From NCBI RefSeq assembly GCF_900625095.1, contig NZ_LR130760.1, positions 532,301 to 596,300 on the forward strand: DNA of 64,000 nt, read 5' to 3'. Both the position numbers and the translations under genes were made by a program. Below the pieces are notes generated by a model. That model saw nothing but the letters and a program-made list of their open reading frames with translations. It did no database searches and had not been told where the DNA came from. Below are positions 54,717 through 63,193 of the stretch, in pieces. Every line of letters begins with the position of its first letter. The first letter of the stretch is position 1. The DNA comes from Acinetobacter ihumii. Its GTDB lineage: Bacteria; Pseudomonadota; Gammaproteobacteria; Pseudomonadales; Moraxellaceae.

Positions 54717-56024
54717 ATGAAGAATTTTCAAAAGCCACCTTTTCAGGAAAGAGCAATTGCAGTTGGTTTTACGCTTGGCGTACATGCCATTGCCATTGTT
54801 GGCTTACTTTATTTAGGGTTAAGTAAACCGCCTGAACCACCCAAAAAGATTACAACAGTCTTGGTTAATCCTGCGGATTTAGCCATTCCTGTTGAGGCAG
54901 CAGAAACCGCCAGTACACAAGTTGCAGAACAGATTCAGACTACACAGCAACCTGATGTTACAGCACCAGTCATTCCAAGCAGTCCGCCACCTGTTTCTCC
55001 AGTAATCAACCCTACCGAAGCAATCGAGAAAGCCAAGGCTGAGGAAGTGGCGAAAGCGCAACAACAGGCAGATGCAAAAGCCAAAGCAGAGGCAGCAACG
55101 AAAGCACAACAACAAGCCAAAGCTGATGCTGATGCTGCGGAAAAAGCCAAACAACAGGCAGATGCGAAAGCCAAAGCCGATGCAGCAGCAAAAGCCAAAC
55201 AACAGGCAGATGCAAAAGCTAAAGCCGATGCAGCAGCAAAAGCCAAACAACAAGCTGATGCAAAAGCTAAAGCCGATGCTGCGGCAAAAGCTAAACAACA
55301 AGCTGATGCAAAAGCTAAAGCCGATGCTGCGGCAAAAGCTAAACAACAAGCTGATGCAAAAGCTAAAGCCGATGCAGCAGCAAAAGCTAAACAACAAACA
55401 GATGCAAAAGCTAAAGCCGATGCAGAAGCAAAAGCCAAACAACAGGCAGATGCAAAAGCTAAAGCCGATGCAGCAGCAAAAGCAAAACAACAAGCTGATG
55501 CAAAAGCCAAAGCCGATGCAGAAGCCAAGGCAAAACAGCAGGCTGATGCCAAAGCCGATGCAGCAGCAAAAGCCAAACAACAAGCTGATGCAAAAGCCAA
55601 AGCCGATGCAGCAGCAAAAGCAAAACATGAAGCCGATGCAAAAGCCAAAGCAGAAGCGGATGCTAAACGAAAAGCCGAAGCAGACGCTGAAGCAAAGGCA
55701 TCAGCAGCCAAGCAAGCTGCTGAAGAAGCTGCTCAGAAAAAAGCGGAAGCTAGAAAAATTGCCTCAACAGCGAAACGTGACTTTGAACAAAAAATCTATC
55801 GTACTTGGGATATTCCAATGGGATCATCAGGTAAGAAGGCAACTGCCCGTGTCACGCTAACTGATAGTGGTGCAGTCGCATCTGTAATTGTGAATGCAAG
55901 TGATCCTGACATGAAAGCCAGTGTAGAAGCCGCTGTTCGATCTGCTGCGCCATACCCGATGCCGTCTGATCCCGATGCACGTCGTGAAGCACGAAGCTTT
56001 ACCTCAACATTTACAGCAAAATAA
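54717..56024 (+). CDS. tolA: Tol-Pal system protein TolA with a long 16-residue repeat
   Basis: The product is 435 residues. A membrane helix near the N-terminus (VGFTLGVHAIAIVGLLYLGL) is followed by a proline-rich stretch and a very long Ala/Lys/Gln helix at about 95-335. In that helix a 16-residue unit, KAKQQADAKAKADAAA, is repeated about ten to eleven times, one copy being two residues short. The C-terminal domain (KIYRTWDIPMGSSGKKATAR onward) is the globular part that meets Pal/TolB. It spans the periplasm and links the inner-membrane motor to the outer membrane. The repeat DNA is nearly identical between units, so copy number should vary. Confidence 0.95.
   Translation: MKNFQKPPFQERAIAVGFTLGVHAIAIVGLLYLGLSKPPEPPKKITTVLVNPADLAIPVEAAETASTQVAEQIQTTQQPDVTAPVIPSSPPPVSPVINPTEAIEKAKAEEVAKAQQQADAKAKAEAATKAQQQAKADADAAEKAKQQADAKAKADAAAKAKQQADAKAKADAAAKAKQQADAKAKADAAAKAKQQADAKAKADAAAKAKQQADAKAKADAAAKAKQQTDAKAKADAEAKAKQQADAKAKADAAAKAKQQADAKAKADAEAKAKQQADAKADAAAKAKQQADAKAKADAAAKAKHEADAKAKAEADAKRKAEADAEAKASAAKQAAEEAAQKKAEARKIASTAKRDFEQKIYRTWDIPMGSSGKKATARVTLTDSGAVASVIVNASDPDMKASVEAAVRSAAPYPMPSDPDARREARSFTSTFTAK
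55142..55666 (+). repeat. 48-bp tandem repeat inside tolA
   Basis: About eleven units of 48 bases (one of 42) encode the 16-residue TolA repeat. Neighbouring units near 55264-55360 are identical or nearly so at DNA level, while others differ by synonymous changes, which indicates recent slippage or recombination. Confidence 0.85.
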
Positions 56025-56098
56025 TATTTTGGTCACAATTACATGGTTTAAATGGATTTTAACCCTGTAATTATGCTAAATACTTTTATTCCACAAAA

Positions 56099-57406
56099 AT
56101 GAACTGCACTCACAATACGACTATGGATATGAATCGCAAACATCTATTATCAATCGCCATCATTACTGCGCTAAGTTCAGCTTTTGTTCCTCAAGCATTT
56201 GCGCAATTACACCTTGAAATTGCCAAAGCACCCGAACAAGCTCCTAAAATTGCGATTGTTCCTTTTGCCAATGATCAGTCCATTTATCCAATTGTAGAAA
56301 GTGATTTGAACCGCTCAGGTCGTTTTACCAGTGCCTCAAATAATCTTCCTGTTACAGGGGCAATCGATCAAATTCAGGCGGATGCATGGCAGGCTGCTGG
56401 TATCCCTTACGTGGTTGTCGGGAACATAAAACCTGCGGCAAATAATAGCTTTGAAGTTCATTATCAACTGTATGATGTACAAAAAAAACAATTCTTACTG
56501 AATGAATTACTCACTGTGCCTAGTTCACGTGTTCGTCAAGCTGGACATATGATTAGTGATGCCATTTATCAGGCATTAACCGGTATTCAGGGTGACTTTA
56601 GTGGACGTATTGCCTATGTATTGCGTAACCCTGCAACACCAGAACAACGTTATACGCTACAAATTGCAGATACCGATGGTGAACAACCTAAAACAGTATT
56701 GTCCTCACGCGATCCGATTCTTTCACCGGCGTGGACACCTGATGCCAAAAAAATCGCTTATGTTTCATTCGAAACCAAACGCCCAGCGATTTATTTACAA
56801 GATTTAGCCACAGGTCAACGAGAAGTCTTAGCCCGCTTTAAAGGTCTAAACGGTGCACCAAGCTTTTCGCCTGATGGTAAATCGATGCTATTTACGGCAT
56901 CCATGCATGGTAATCCAGAAGTCTATCAAATGAATCTGGAGACCCGTCAACTGCAACGTATGACCAATGACAGTGCAATTGATACAGAAGCGCGTTACGC
57001 GCCAGATGGTAAGTCGTTTATCTTCACCTCTGACCGTGGTGGTTCAGCCCAGATTTATCGCTATAGTTTTGATGATAGCTCAGTGAATCGACTCACTTTC
57101 CGTGGTGCATTCAATGCACGTGGCACATTAAGTGCTGATGGGAAAAATATTGCATTGGTACATCGCCCATCGGGCAGCAATTACAAAGTTGCGATTATGA
57201 ATATTTCAACAGGCATCGTGAACATTTTAACCCCAACCAGTCTGGATGAATCACCAAGTTTTTCACCTAATGGTCAAATGGTGGTGTATGCCACTCGTGA
57301 AGGCAATCGTGGTTTACTCTCTGTGATGTCGACAGATGGTCGTTTCCGTATGAATTTACCGAGCGAACAAGGTGAAGTTCGTGAGCCCGCGTGGGCACCG
57401 AAGTAA
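56099..57406 (+). CDS. tolB: Tol-Pal system periplasmic protein TolB
   Basis: The product is 435 residues as listed; ATGs at 56123 and 56129 are alternative starts that give a more compact signal peptide (MNRKHLLSIAIITALSSAF, cleaved after AFA). The N-terminal domain precedes a six-bladed propeller with repeated GxSPAWTPDAKKIAY-type strands (SPDGKSMLFTAS, APDGKSFIFTSDRGG, SPNGQMVVYATREGN). It binds Pal and TolA in the periplasm. It comes 74 bases after tolA and 64 bases before pal. Confidence 0.95.
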   Translation: MNCTHNTTMDMNRKHLLSIAIITALSSAFVPQAFAQLHLEIAKAPEQAPKIAIVPFANDQSIYPIVESDLNRSGRFTSASNNLPVTGAIDQIQADAWQAAGIPYVVVGNIKPAANNSFEVHYQLYDVQKKQFLLNELLTVPSSRVRQAGHMISDAIYQALTGIQGDFSGRIAYVLRNPATPEQRYTLQIADTDGEQPKTVLSSRDPILSPAWTPDAKKIAYVSFETKRPAIYLQDLATGQREVLARFKGLNGAPSFSPDGKSMLFTASMHGNPEVYQMNLETRQLQRMTNDSAIDTEARYAPDGKSFIFTSDRGGSAQIYRYSFDDSSVNRLTFRGAFNARGTLSADGKNIALVHRPSGSNYKVAIMNISTGIVNILTPTSLDESPSFSPNGQMVVYATREGNRGLLSVMSTDGRFRMNLPSEQGEVREPAWAPK

Positions 57407-57470
57407 CGATCGAGTACCAAAATAACGAATGGACACTTTTTATTTTTAATTAAATTAGATGGAGATCACA

Positions 57471-58040
57471 ATGAAAGCCGTTAAATTATTCGTTTTACCT
57501 GTTATAGCTACTGCTGTCATCATGACAGGTTGTGCAAGCCGTAAACCAGCTGCTGAAATTCAGGCAGGAAATAATCCGAGCAGTGCAGGTACTGTAAACA
57601 CTTCGGGTCTAAGTGACGATGCCGCATTGAATGCACAAAACCTCACAGGTGCATCTGCTAAAGGAGTGACTGCTGCAAACCGCGCTGCTTTGGCAAAACG
57701 TGTGGTACATTTTGATTATGACAGTAGTGATTTATCTTCTGAAGATTATCAAACATTACAAGCACATGCGCAGTTCTTAATGGCAAATGCAAATTCGCGT
57801 GTCGCACTCACAGGACATACGGATGAACGTGGTACACGTGAATACAACATGGCTTTGGGTGAGCGTCGTGCGAAAGCAGTTCAAAGCTTTCTAATTACCA
57901 ATGGTGTGAGTCCACAACAGTTGGAAGCGGTAAGCTATGGTAAAGAAATGCCAGTCAATGCAGGCCATGATGAGGCAGCATGGAAAGAAAACCGCCGTGT
58001 CGAAATTAACTACGAAGCAGTTCCACCGCTATTAAAATAA
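57471..58040 (+). CDS. pal: Peptidoglycan-associated lipoprotein
   Basis: The product is 189 residues from the ATG at 57471, preceded by GGAG; an ATG four codons upstream overlaps that site and is rejected. The lipobox is MTGC. The C-terminal OmpA-like domain ([30 protein letters not shown]) binds peptidoglycan. It anchors the outer membrane to the cell wall and completes the Tol-Pal set. A strong terminator follows. cpoB (ybgF), usual after pal in many gamma-proteobacteria, is absent here. Confidence 0.97.
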   Translation: MKAVKLFVLPVIATAVIMTGCASRKPAAEIQAGNNPSSAGTVNTSGLSDDAALNAQNLTGASAKGVTAANRAALAKRVVHFDYDSSDLSSEDYQTLQAHAQFLMANANSRVALTGHTDERGTREYNMALGERRAKAVQSFLITNGVSPQQLEAVSYGKEMPVNAGHDEAAWKENRRVEINYEAVPPLLK

Positions 58041-58060
58041 CGGTAAATACCGCTCATCAT

Positions 58061-58093
58061 AAAACGCTTAAAGTTTTGGCTTTAAGCGTTTTT
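58061..58093. terminator. Terminator after pal
   Basis: AAAACGCTTAAAG (58061-58073) and CTTTAAGCGTTTT (58080-58092), a perfect 13-bp stem with a six-base loop and T residues after. It also serves the convergent small gene. Confidence 0.9.
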
Positions 58094-58103
58094 ATTTTGT
58101 TAT

Positions 58104-58295
58104 TCATTGGGATTTGTGTTGTGAATCCTCTTTCATTGAATGCATGGACTCAATTAAATCGTGTTTATTAAATTCTTTATATTCAGGTTTTGCTTCATAA
58201 CCCTTCCAAGCCTCATCGACTGACTCTTTGGAAATTTCATCGAGACTAATGGGTTCGTTTGGCGTTGGGGTTTCATCAAACTTTTTGGTCGTCAT
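58104..58295 (-). CDS. Small acidic protein of unknown function
   Basis: The product is 63 residues from the ATG at 58295, which is preceded by GAGGAG with correct spacing; earlier in-frame ATGs lack this. The protein is hydrophilic and rich in Glu, Lys, Ser and Pro, with no membrane helix or Cys, and probably partly disordered (TPTPNEPISLDEISKESVDE). It is convergent with pal. I do not recognise a family. Confidence 0.6.
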   Translation of the reverse strand: MTTKKFDETPTPNEPISLDEISKESVDEAWKGYEAKPEYKEFNKHDLIESMHSMKEDSQHKSQ

Positions 58296-58475
58296 GCCCT
58301 GTCTCCTCTCTTCACAGATTTTCATATCCTTATTGTTATTCAACATAGCATGTTGCCCAACACTTGCAAGCATAAAATCGCAACAAATAAAGTCATATAA
58401 TTTTTCTTTTAGGTCGATCTCATCTACACTATAGCCATTTCTAAACGACCCTTTTTCATTTTGGAGTTTTCCTGT

Positions 58476-59447
58476 ATGTCAAACCTGAATTTGACGCAAT
58501 ATTTACAACAACAATCAGACCATTTGACACCTGAACTTGCTCAAGTGATTGAAACCATTGCAAACACCTGCAATACCATTGATCAAGCCTTACAAAAAGG
58601 TGCTTTAGCAGGAATTCTGGGTAGTGCAGGAAATGAAAATGTTCAAGGCGAAACACAGAAAAAACTGGATGTTATCTCTAATGATTATTTAATTGACGCC
58701 TTAAAAGTACATCCACATGTAGGCGGTTTGGCATCAGAAGAATTGGATGACTTCACCCCTGCTCAAGAAAATGGCAAATATCTGGTTTTGTTCGATCCGC
58801 TTGATGGTTCAAGTAATATTGACATCAACATGTGTGTTGGCACCATCTTTTCGATTTTGCCTGCAAAAAATACAGTGACTCAAGCCGCTGATTTTATGCA
58901 GGCTGGAACTGAACAAGTGGCAGCAGGTTATGTGCTTTATGGTCCATCGACCATGCTTGCCCTAACAGTGGGTAATGGCGTTGCATTTTTTACCTTTGAC
59001 CCAGAAAGTCAGCAATTTATTCTAACGGCTGATCAAGTTAAGGTCAGTGAAGACACCCAAGAATTTGCCATTAACGCATCAAACCAACGTCATTGGGAAC
59101 AGCCAGTAAAACGTTATATCGACGAGCTTCTGGCAGGAAAAACCTCTATTCGCGGTAAAGATTTTAACATGCGCTGGGTGGCGTGTATGGTTGGAGATAT
59201 TCACCGTATTTTATGCCGCGGTGGTATTTTCCTTTATCCTTACGATTTAAAAGATCCGAAAAAAGCAGGACGTTTGCGCCTCATGTATGAAGCCAACCCA
59301 ATGAGTATGCTGGTTGAACAGGCTGGTGGTGCATCGACCACAGGTCGTGTGCGTATTTTGGAGATTCAACCTACTGAGTTGCACCAACGTGTACCCGTGA
59401 TCATCGGTTCTAAAAACGAAGTCGAACTTGTCACCAGTTATCATTAA
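58476..59447 (+). CDS. fbp: Fructose-1,6-bisphosphatase class 1
   Basis: Gluconeogenic enzyme of 323 residues. The ATG at 58476 follows TTTTGGAG by eight bases; a TTG five codons earlier would overlap that site. Motifs are [21 protein letters not shown] (shortened here to [19 protein letters not shown]), [16 protein letters not shown], and the ligand-binding [20 protein letters not shown] region. It removes the 1-phosphate from fructose bisphosphate using Mg2+. Gluconeogenesis fits an organism that lives mainly on organic acids. A hairpin separates it from the next gene. Confidence 0.96.
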   Translation: MSNLNLTQYLQQQSDHLTPELAQVIETIANTCNTIDQALQKGALAGILGSAGNENVQGETQKKLDVISNDYLIDALKVHPHVGGLASEELDDFTPAQENGKYLVLFDPLDGSSNIDINMCVGTIFSILPAKNTVTQAADFMQAGTEQVAAGYVLYGPSTMLALTVGNGVAFFTFDPESQQFILTADQVKVSEDTQEFAINASNQRHWEQPVKRYIDELLAGKTSIRGKDFNMRWVACMVGDIHRILCRGGIFLYPYDLKDPKKAGRLRLMYEANPMSMLVEQAGGASTTGRVRILEIQPTELHQRVPVIIGSKNEVELVTSYH

Positions 59448-59457
59448 TTTTTAATAG

Positions 59458-59481
59458 CGATGATGCTTCGTAGCATCATCG
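59458..59481. terminator. Hairpin between fbp and the TrmH-type gene
   Basis: CGATGATGCT (59458-59467) and AGCATCATCG (59472-59481), a perfect 10-bp stem with a TCGT loop. The T tract is weak, so termination is likely only partial. Confidence 0.5.
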
Positions 59482-59494
59482 TGGATTTTCTTTT

Positions 59495-60271
59495 ATGTCG
59501 ATTATTTTTCTTGAATCCAAAGACAATACTAAAATTAAGCATTTGCGCAGTTTGATTGAACAACAAGCTTACCGCAAGAAACAGCGTCAAACAGTGCTTG
59601 AAGGTACTCACCTGTGCCTGTCATGGTTACAGGACAAAGGTCAACTGGTTTCACTTTTTACCACAGAAGCTGCTTTAGAGCATCCAGATTTACAAACAAT
59701 TATTGAACAGTACAACGGCGCAGTCTTTGTCATTAGTGAAGTTTTATATAAAGACATTAGTACATTGGGAACGAGTTTAGCCTGTCTGGCGGTCATTGAT
59801 CTACCACAAAGTAGCACAGCACTGGATTTTCAGGCAGATACGCTGATTCTGGAAAATATTCAGGATCCGGGTAATGTTGGCACATTATTACGTTCTGCTG
59901 CTGCTGCCAATATTAAACAAGTGATTTGTACCAAAGGCTCAGCTTCGCTTTGGTCGCCTCGTGTTTTACGTGCAGGTATGGGGGCGCATTTTAGTTTATA
60001 TACCTTTGAAAATATTGAATTAGAATCCATCTTAGATCAATTTAAAATTCCAGTATTTGTCACCAGTTCGCATCGTTCAAACAGCTTATACGAACAAGAT
60101 CTAACCAAAGCTTGTGTCTGGATTTTAGGCAATGAAGGACAAGGTGCATCTGATTATGCACTGGCGCATGCACAAGCTGTTGCCATTCCACAACCGGGTG
60201 GACAAGAGTCACTCAATGTCGCGATTGCAGGCTCAATTTGCTTCTTCGAGATGGTGCGTCAACGACTATAA
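59495..60271 (+). CDS. TrmH/SpoU-family RNA 2'-O-methyltransferase
   Basis: The product is 258 residues. An N-terminal substrate-binding domain (residues 1-95, KHLRSLIEQQAYRKKQRQTV) precedes the SPOUT knot, with ENIQDPGNVGTLLRSAAAA near 123, LGNEGQGAS near 210 and IPQPGGQESLNVAIAGSI near 232. These are the three SpoU motifs, with the catalytic Arg and the SAM-binding loop. It methylates a ribose in tRNA or rRNA; the exact nucleotide is not clear from sequence. It lies 13 bases after the hairpin following fbp. Confidence 0.9.
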   Translation: MSIIFLESKDNTKIKHLRSLIEQQAYRKKQRQTVLEGTHLCLSWLQDKGQLVSLFTTEAALEHPDLQTIIEQYNGAVFVISEVLYKDISTLGTSLACLAVIDLPQSSTALDFQADTLILENIQDPGNVGTLLRSAAAANIKQVICTKGSASLWSPRVLRAGMGAHFSLYTFENIELESILDQFKIPVFVTSSHRSNSLYEQDLTKACVWILGNEGQGASDYALAHAQAVAIPQPGGQESLNVAIAGSICFFEMVRQRL

Positions 60272-60351
60272 AAACGTTAATTTATATTAAAGTCGCCCAA
60301 CATTACAAAAAAATCATTTAGACTAGCAAAAATAACATCTTATATTGTCAA

Positions 60352-60404
60352 CCTATTCTTTCCTATCAGCGTTATATAGTAAGAGCTAAATAGGAAAGAA
60401 TAGG
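60352..60404 (+). promoter_or_regulatory. Perfect 15-bp inverted repeat enclosing the ribosome site of a sigma-factor gene
   Basis: CCTATTCTTTCCTAT (60352-60366) and ATAGGAAAGAATAGG (60390-60404) pair without mismatch around a 23-base loop. The 3' arm contains AGGAAAG and AGG, the likely ribosome site, seven bases before the ATG at 60411. A TATAGT element lies in the loop. It may block translation as RNA or be bound as DNA. Confidence 0.65.
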
Positions 60405-60410
60405 AACCGG

Positions 60411-61055
60411 ATGACAGGATTTTCCATTTCTATGGACTTAGCGCCAAAGCAGTCTGGAACTGAAGTCAGTAGTGTTCGAGAGAATACGGTTGAGTATCGC
60501 CTGAAAACTTTTATGAATGAAGTGACAGGTCGCGCGTTGGTCATGATGGAAAGTGCCACTCAAGGTCAATCAGACATTGCGATGGATTTGGTACAGGAAT
60601 CCTTTATTTCTCTGCATAAATCATATGCAGACAAATCTACTGATGAATGGTATCCCCTTTTTTATACGATTTTAAATAACAAATTGCAGGATTGGCGGCG
60701 TAAAGAAGCAAGACGTGCGAATCCATTTTCTTTCTTTAAAAAAGTGAGCCTTGATCAAGATGATGATGAAATCAGTGAGGTGGTTGATGAAACAACACTG
60801 AATCCTTCAGAATTTTTAAGTCAGGAAATGACCATTGAAGAAATTCAGGAAGCCATTGCAGAACTTCCAGTGCGCCAGCAGCAAGCATTTATGTTACGCG
60901 CATGGGAAGGTTTCGACACACATACGACTGCACAGATTATGAATTGTAGTGAAGGAAGTGTAAAAACGCATTATCATCGTGCAATTCAGGGGCTTCGTAC
61001 TGCTTTAGCACATTTAAATCCATCTTTGGGAGGTTCATCAAATGAATCGAGATGA
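60411..61055 (+). CDS. RNA polymerase sigma factor, ECF-like
   Basis: The product is 214 residues with sigma region 2 (about 35-105, ALVMMESATQGQSDIAMDLVQESFISLH) and region 4 (about 145-200, LPVRQQQAFMLRAWEGFDTH, then the recognition helix SEGSVKTHYHRAIQGLR), joined by an acidic linker. The first 20 residues are extra. No region 1.1 or 3 is present, so it is a group 4 (ECF) type. Its end overlaps the next gene by 14 bases, and that gene encodes a small membrane protein that may be its anti-sigma factor. Target promoters are unknown. Confidence 0.9.
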   Translation: MTGFSISMDLAPKQSGTEVSSVRENTVEYRLKTFMNEVTGRALVMMESATQGQSDIAMDLVQESFISLHKSYADKSTDEWYPLFYTILNNKLQDWRRKEARRANPFSFFKKVSLDQDDDEISEVVDETTLNPSEFLSQEMTIEEIQEAIAELPVRQQQAFMLRAWEGFDTHTTAQIMNCSEGSVKTHYHRAIQGLRTALAHLNPSLGGSSNESR

Positions 61056-61362
61056 TTTTACAAAGCAGGTGACGTCCAAGCTTGATGGACTGGCACAGCA
61101 TCATAAACATAAAACAGTGGTGATCAGCCACGTTTTAGACCAGATTAAGCGAGAACCTCATTCTTTTTATAGTATCTGGAGAATGTCTGGTTTTGCGCTT
61201 GCTGCTGCTATTACAGGGTTTGTGATTTTACCCAATACTTTTGATTCGGCAGATCAACCACAAAATCAGGTCATTGTCAGCCCTAAGCTTTCTCCACAAA
61301 TGGTTGAAGACCTAGAGATGCTCAGTGTATTAGGTGAGGATAAAACTTCACATGGTAGCTAA
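61042..61362 (+). CDS. Small single-span membrane protein, candidate anti-sigma factor
   Basis: The product is 106 residues. A cytoplasmic N-terminal segment of about 45 residues is followed by one membrane helix (about 48-64, MSGFALAAAITGFVILP) and a periplasmic tail of 40 residues ending with EMLSVLGED. The start overlaps the sigma gene by 14 bases, typical of sigma/anti-sigma pairs. The N-terminal part is shorter than the zinc-binding ZAS domain and has no HxxxCxxC motif, so a different binding mode would be needed. The call is by context; no family is certain. Confidence 0.6.
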   Translation: MNRDDFTKQVTSKLDGLAQHHKHKTVVISHVLDQIKREPHSFYSIWRMSGFALAAAITGFVILPNTFDSADQPQNQVIVSPKLSPQMVEDLEMLSVLGEDKTSHGS

Positions 61363-61741
61363 GAAAATAGCGCTAGCTTTATGTGCATTGAGTTTTTTAC
61401 AAACGAGCTTTGCTGGCTTTGAGCGTTTCTGGATTTTTTCAAAAAATGCAGATACACAGGTCAATGAAACATGGAATACGCTTTCTGAAAATGAACAGCG
61501 CGCGTTGATTAAGCGTTATGAATCTTTAAAAGATGCACCCAAAGACCAAAATGTCGATTTACAACAGCGCATGGAATGGTTTACACAATTGCCTGAACAA
61601 GAAAAGCAGAAAATGCGTGATGCATGGCAAAAAATGAGCACTCAGGAACGCAACGATTTACGTAAACGCATGCAAAAAGCACCGCTAGATGAACGTGCGG
61701 CGATTCGTGAAGAATATATAGAAAAATATTTAACCCCATAG
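61352..61741 (+). CDS. DUF3106-family periplasmic protein
   Basis: The product is 129 residues from the ATG at 61352. It overlaps the previous gene by 11 bases and has GAGGATAAAA upstream. A signal peptide (1-21, cleaved after SFA) is followed by a charged, helix-rich sequence. In it the segment WNTLSENEQRALIKRYES is echoed by WFTQLPEQEKQKMRDAWQ and MSTQERNDLRKRMQ, giving degenerate repeats as in DUF3106. It is the last gene of the sigma operon; the family often follows sigma/anti-sigma pairs. Function unknown; perhaps a periplasmic sensor. Confidence 0.8.
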   Translation: MVAKKIALALCALSFLQTSFAGFERFWIFSKNADTQVNETWNTLSENEQRALIKRYESLKDAPKDQNVDLQQRMEWFTQLPEQEKQKMRDAWQKMSTQERNDLRKRMQKAPLDERAAIREEYIEKYLTP

Positions 61742-61769
61742 CGTGTAACATCAGTTGCAGAAACTACAG

Positions 61770-61794
61770 CCAGTCCAGTGTGACTGGTTTTTTT
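61770..61794 (+). terminator. Terminator of the sigma-factor operon
   Basis: CCAGTC (61770-61775) and GACTGG (61782-61787), with a six-base loop and seven T. The T tract touches the stop of the convergent GGDEF gene. Confidence 0.7.
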
Positions 61795-63049
61795 AAGCCC
61801 GATCTCCCCGGCAGGAATGATAATAAATTTGGTTACGTCCTAATTTTTTGGCTCGATATAAGGCCTGATCTGCGTAAGACAACAATTCATACTGACCGAT
61901 ATGCGTCTCACCTCGATATACTGTAATACCAAGGCTAATGGTAATGTGCTGAGAAACCTGAGACTTTTCATGAATGATTTCCAGTCGTTCAACCGATCTA
62001 TAAATATTAGAAGCAACTGCGTAAGCGCCTTGTGCATCTGTCTCGGGTAAAAGCACCACAAATTCTTCTCCCCCATAACGCGCAACGAAATCCATATGGC
62101 GAATTGAATTTTTGATGGCTTTTGCAAGACTTGCAATAACATGGTCTCCCATTTGATGCCCATAAAAATCATTATAATCTTTGAAATAATCAATATCGAT
62201 AAATAGAATGCCCAATGCGCTATTATCACGACGCGCTTGTAAATAAAAAACATCCAGCATTTCATCAAAACTACGTCGATTAGATAGTTGGGTTAATCCG
62301 TCATGTTGACTTAGATGTAGAAATTCAGATGCATGAATACGTTGAATTTTTTCATTCACCTCAGCCAGTTTTGCATTTAGGAACAGCATTCTTTCTTTGG
62401 AAACAAGCATGGAACTAATTGCAAATCCCAATAAGCAACTTCCAATGAGCGCACGTGTCAAGATAATGAAATGAAAATGAACATCTGAAACAAAAAGCCA
62501 CATCAGAATGAAGACCGCAGACAACATCCCTACCATCAGCATATGAATCGGCTTCAAACCACTTAAAATAAAACCCAACATATAAATGAAAGAAATGAGC
62601 AGGGTGGCCTGATTTTTTAAAGCTTCACTTTGCACAGACATCATTAAAATCGAGGTCACCACAATCGCCCATAACATAATGAGACAAGCAGCTGCATAGA
62701 AATAACGCTTTAAAATCGATAGTCTTGCAAAAAGTGCATAAATCAATAAACACAGCGCACCATTGACTACACTTAAAACGCAACGTGAAAAATCTGAAGC
62801 AAAATACTGTGTTTCAATGACCAAATAATCACTGGGCGTGGTAAAGAGTATAAAAATAATGTATGCAACGAGCCCACTCCAAAAGAAATGTATCGTATTC
62901 AATCTGGTACGTTGTGTATGCATTACCCAAAATTGCTTTTCTAAAGCCTTTGGCAAAGCCCGATTGGTATGCTTGTCACGTATAAATGAAAGCCGTTCTA
63001 CTTCTTCTTTGGTTTTATGAAGCTCGTCAAGGTTGTATTCGTAATCCAT
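61793..63049 (-). CDS. Membrane diguanylate cyclase (GGDEF)
   Basis: The product is 418 residues. Six or so hydrophobic helices occupy about 48-220, then a short coiled linker (LAEVNEKIQRIHASEFLHLS) leads to the GGDEF domain (about 245-415). The active site is intact: YGGEEFV near 325. An RHMD sits five residues before it, matching the RxxD inhibitory site, so it should be product-inhibited. DIDYFKDYNDFYGHQMGD carries the metal/base-binding residues. It makes c-di-GMP at the inner membrane. The signal sensed is unknown; the N-terminal domain resembles no named sensor by eye. Confidence 0.93.
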   Translation of the reverse strand: MDYEYNLDELHKTKEEVERLSFIRDKHTNRALPKALEKQFWVMHTQRTRLNTIHFFWSGLVAYIIFILFTTPSDYLVIETQYFASDFSRCVLSVVNGALCLLIYALFARLSILKRYFYAAACLIMLWAIVVTSILMMSVQSEALKNQATLLISFIYMLGFILSGLKPIHMLMVGMLSAVFILMWLFVSDVHFHFIILTRALIGSCLLGFAISSMLVSKERMLFLNAKLAEVNEKIQRIHASEFLHLSQHDGLTQLSNRRSFDEMLDVFYLQARRDNSALGILFIDIDYFKDYNDFYGHQMGDHVIASLAKAIKNSIRHMDFVARYGGEEFVVLLPETDAQGAYAVASNIYRSVERLEIIHEKSQVSQHITISLGITVYRGETHIGQYELLSYADQALYRAKKLGRNQIYYHSCRGDRA

Positions 63050-63193
63050 TACACCCTACAAGAAAAATCCTTAACTGATTAAAAATAACACACTTATTCA
63101 GATTTTTATCCAAATGATTTCAGTTTTTAGCCACAAAACGACATACCTTTTTCAACGTATATCGATTATCATCTATTTTATTTTTTAGTTTGA

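Noticed and set aside
55142..55666. Regular repeats considered as a CRISPR array
   Set aside because: Units abut without variable spacers and are in frame in tolA. No cas genes in the window.
54879..55711. Two long minus-strand frames (249 and 258 codons) opposite tolA
   Set aside because: They exist because the 48-bp repeat has no stops in several frames. Products are monotonous Cys/Phe- or Ala/Ser-rich repeats with no ribosome site; tolA is clearly the real gene.
55072..55860. Plus-strand frame of 262 codons in another phase of tolA
   Set aside because: Lys/Gln/Met/Pro repeat text created by the same repeat; it runs through the TolA globular domain out of phase.
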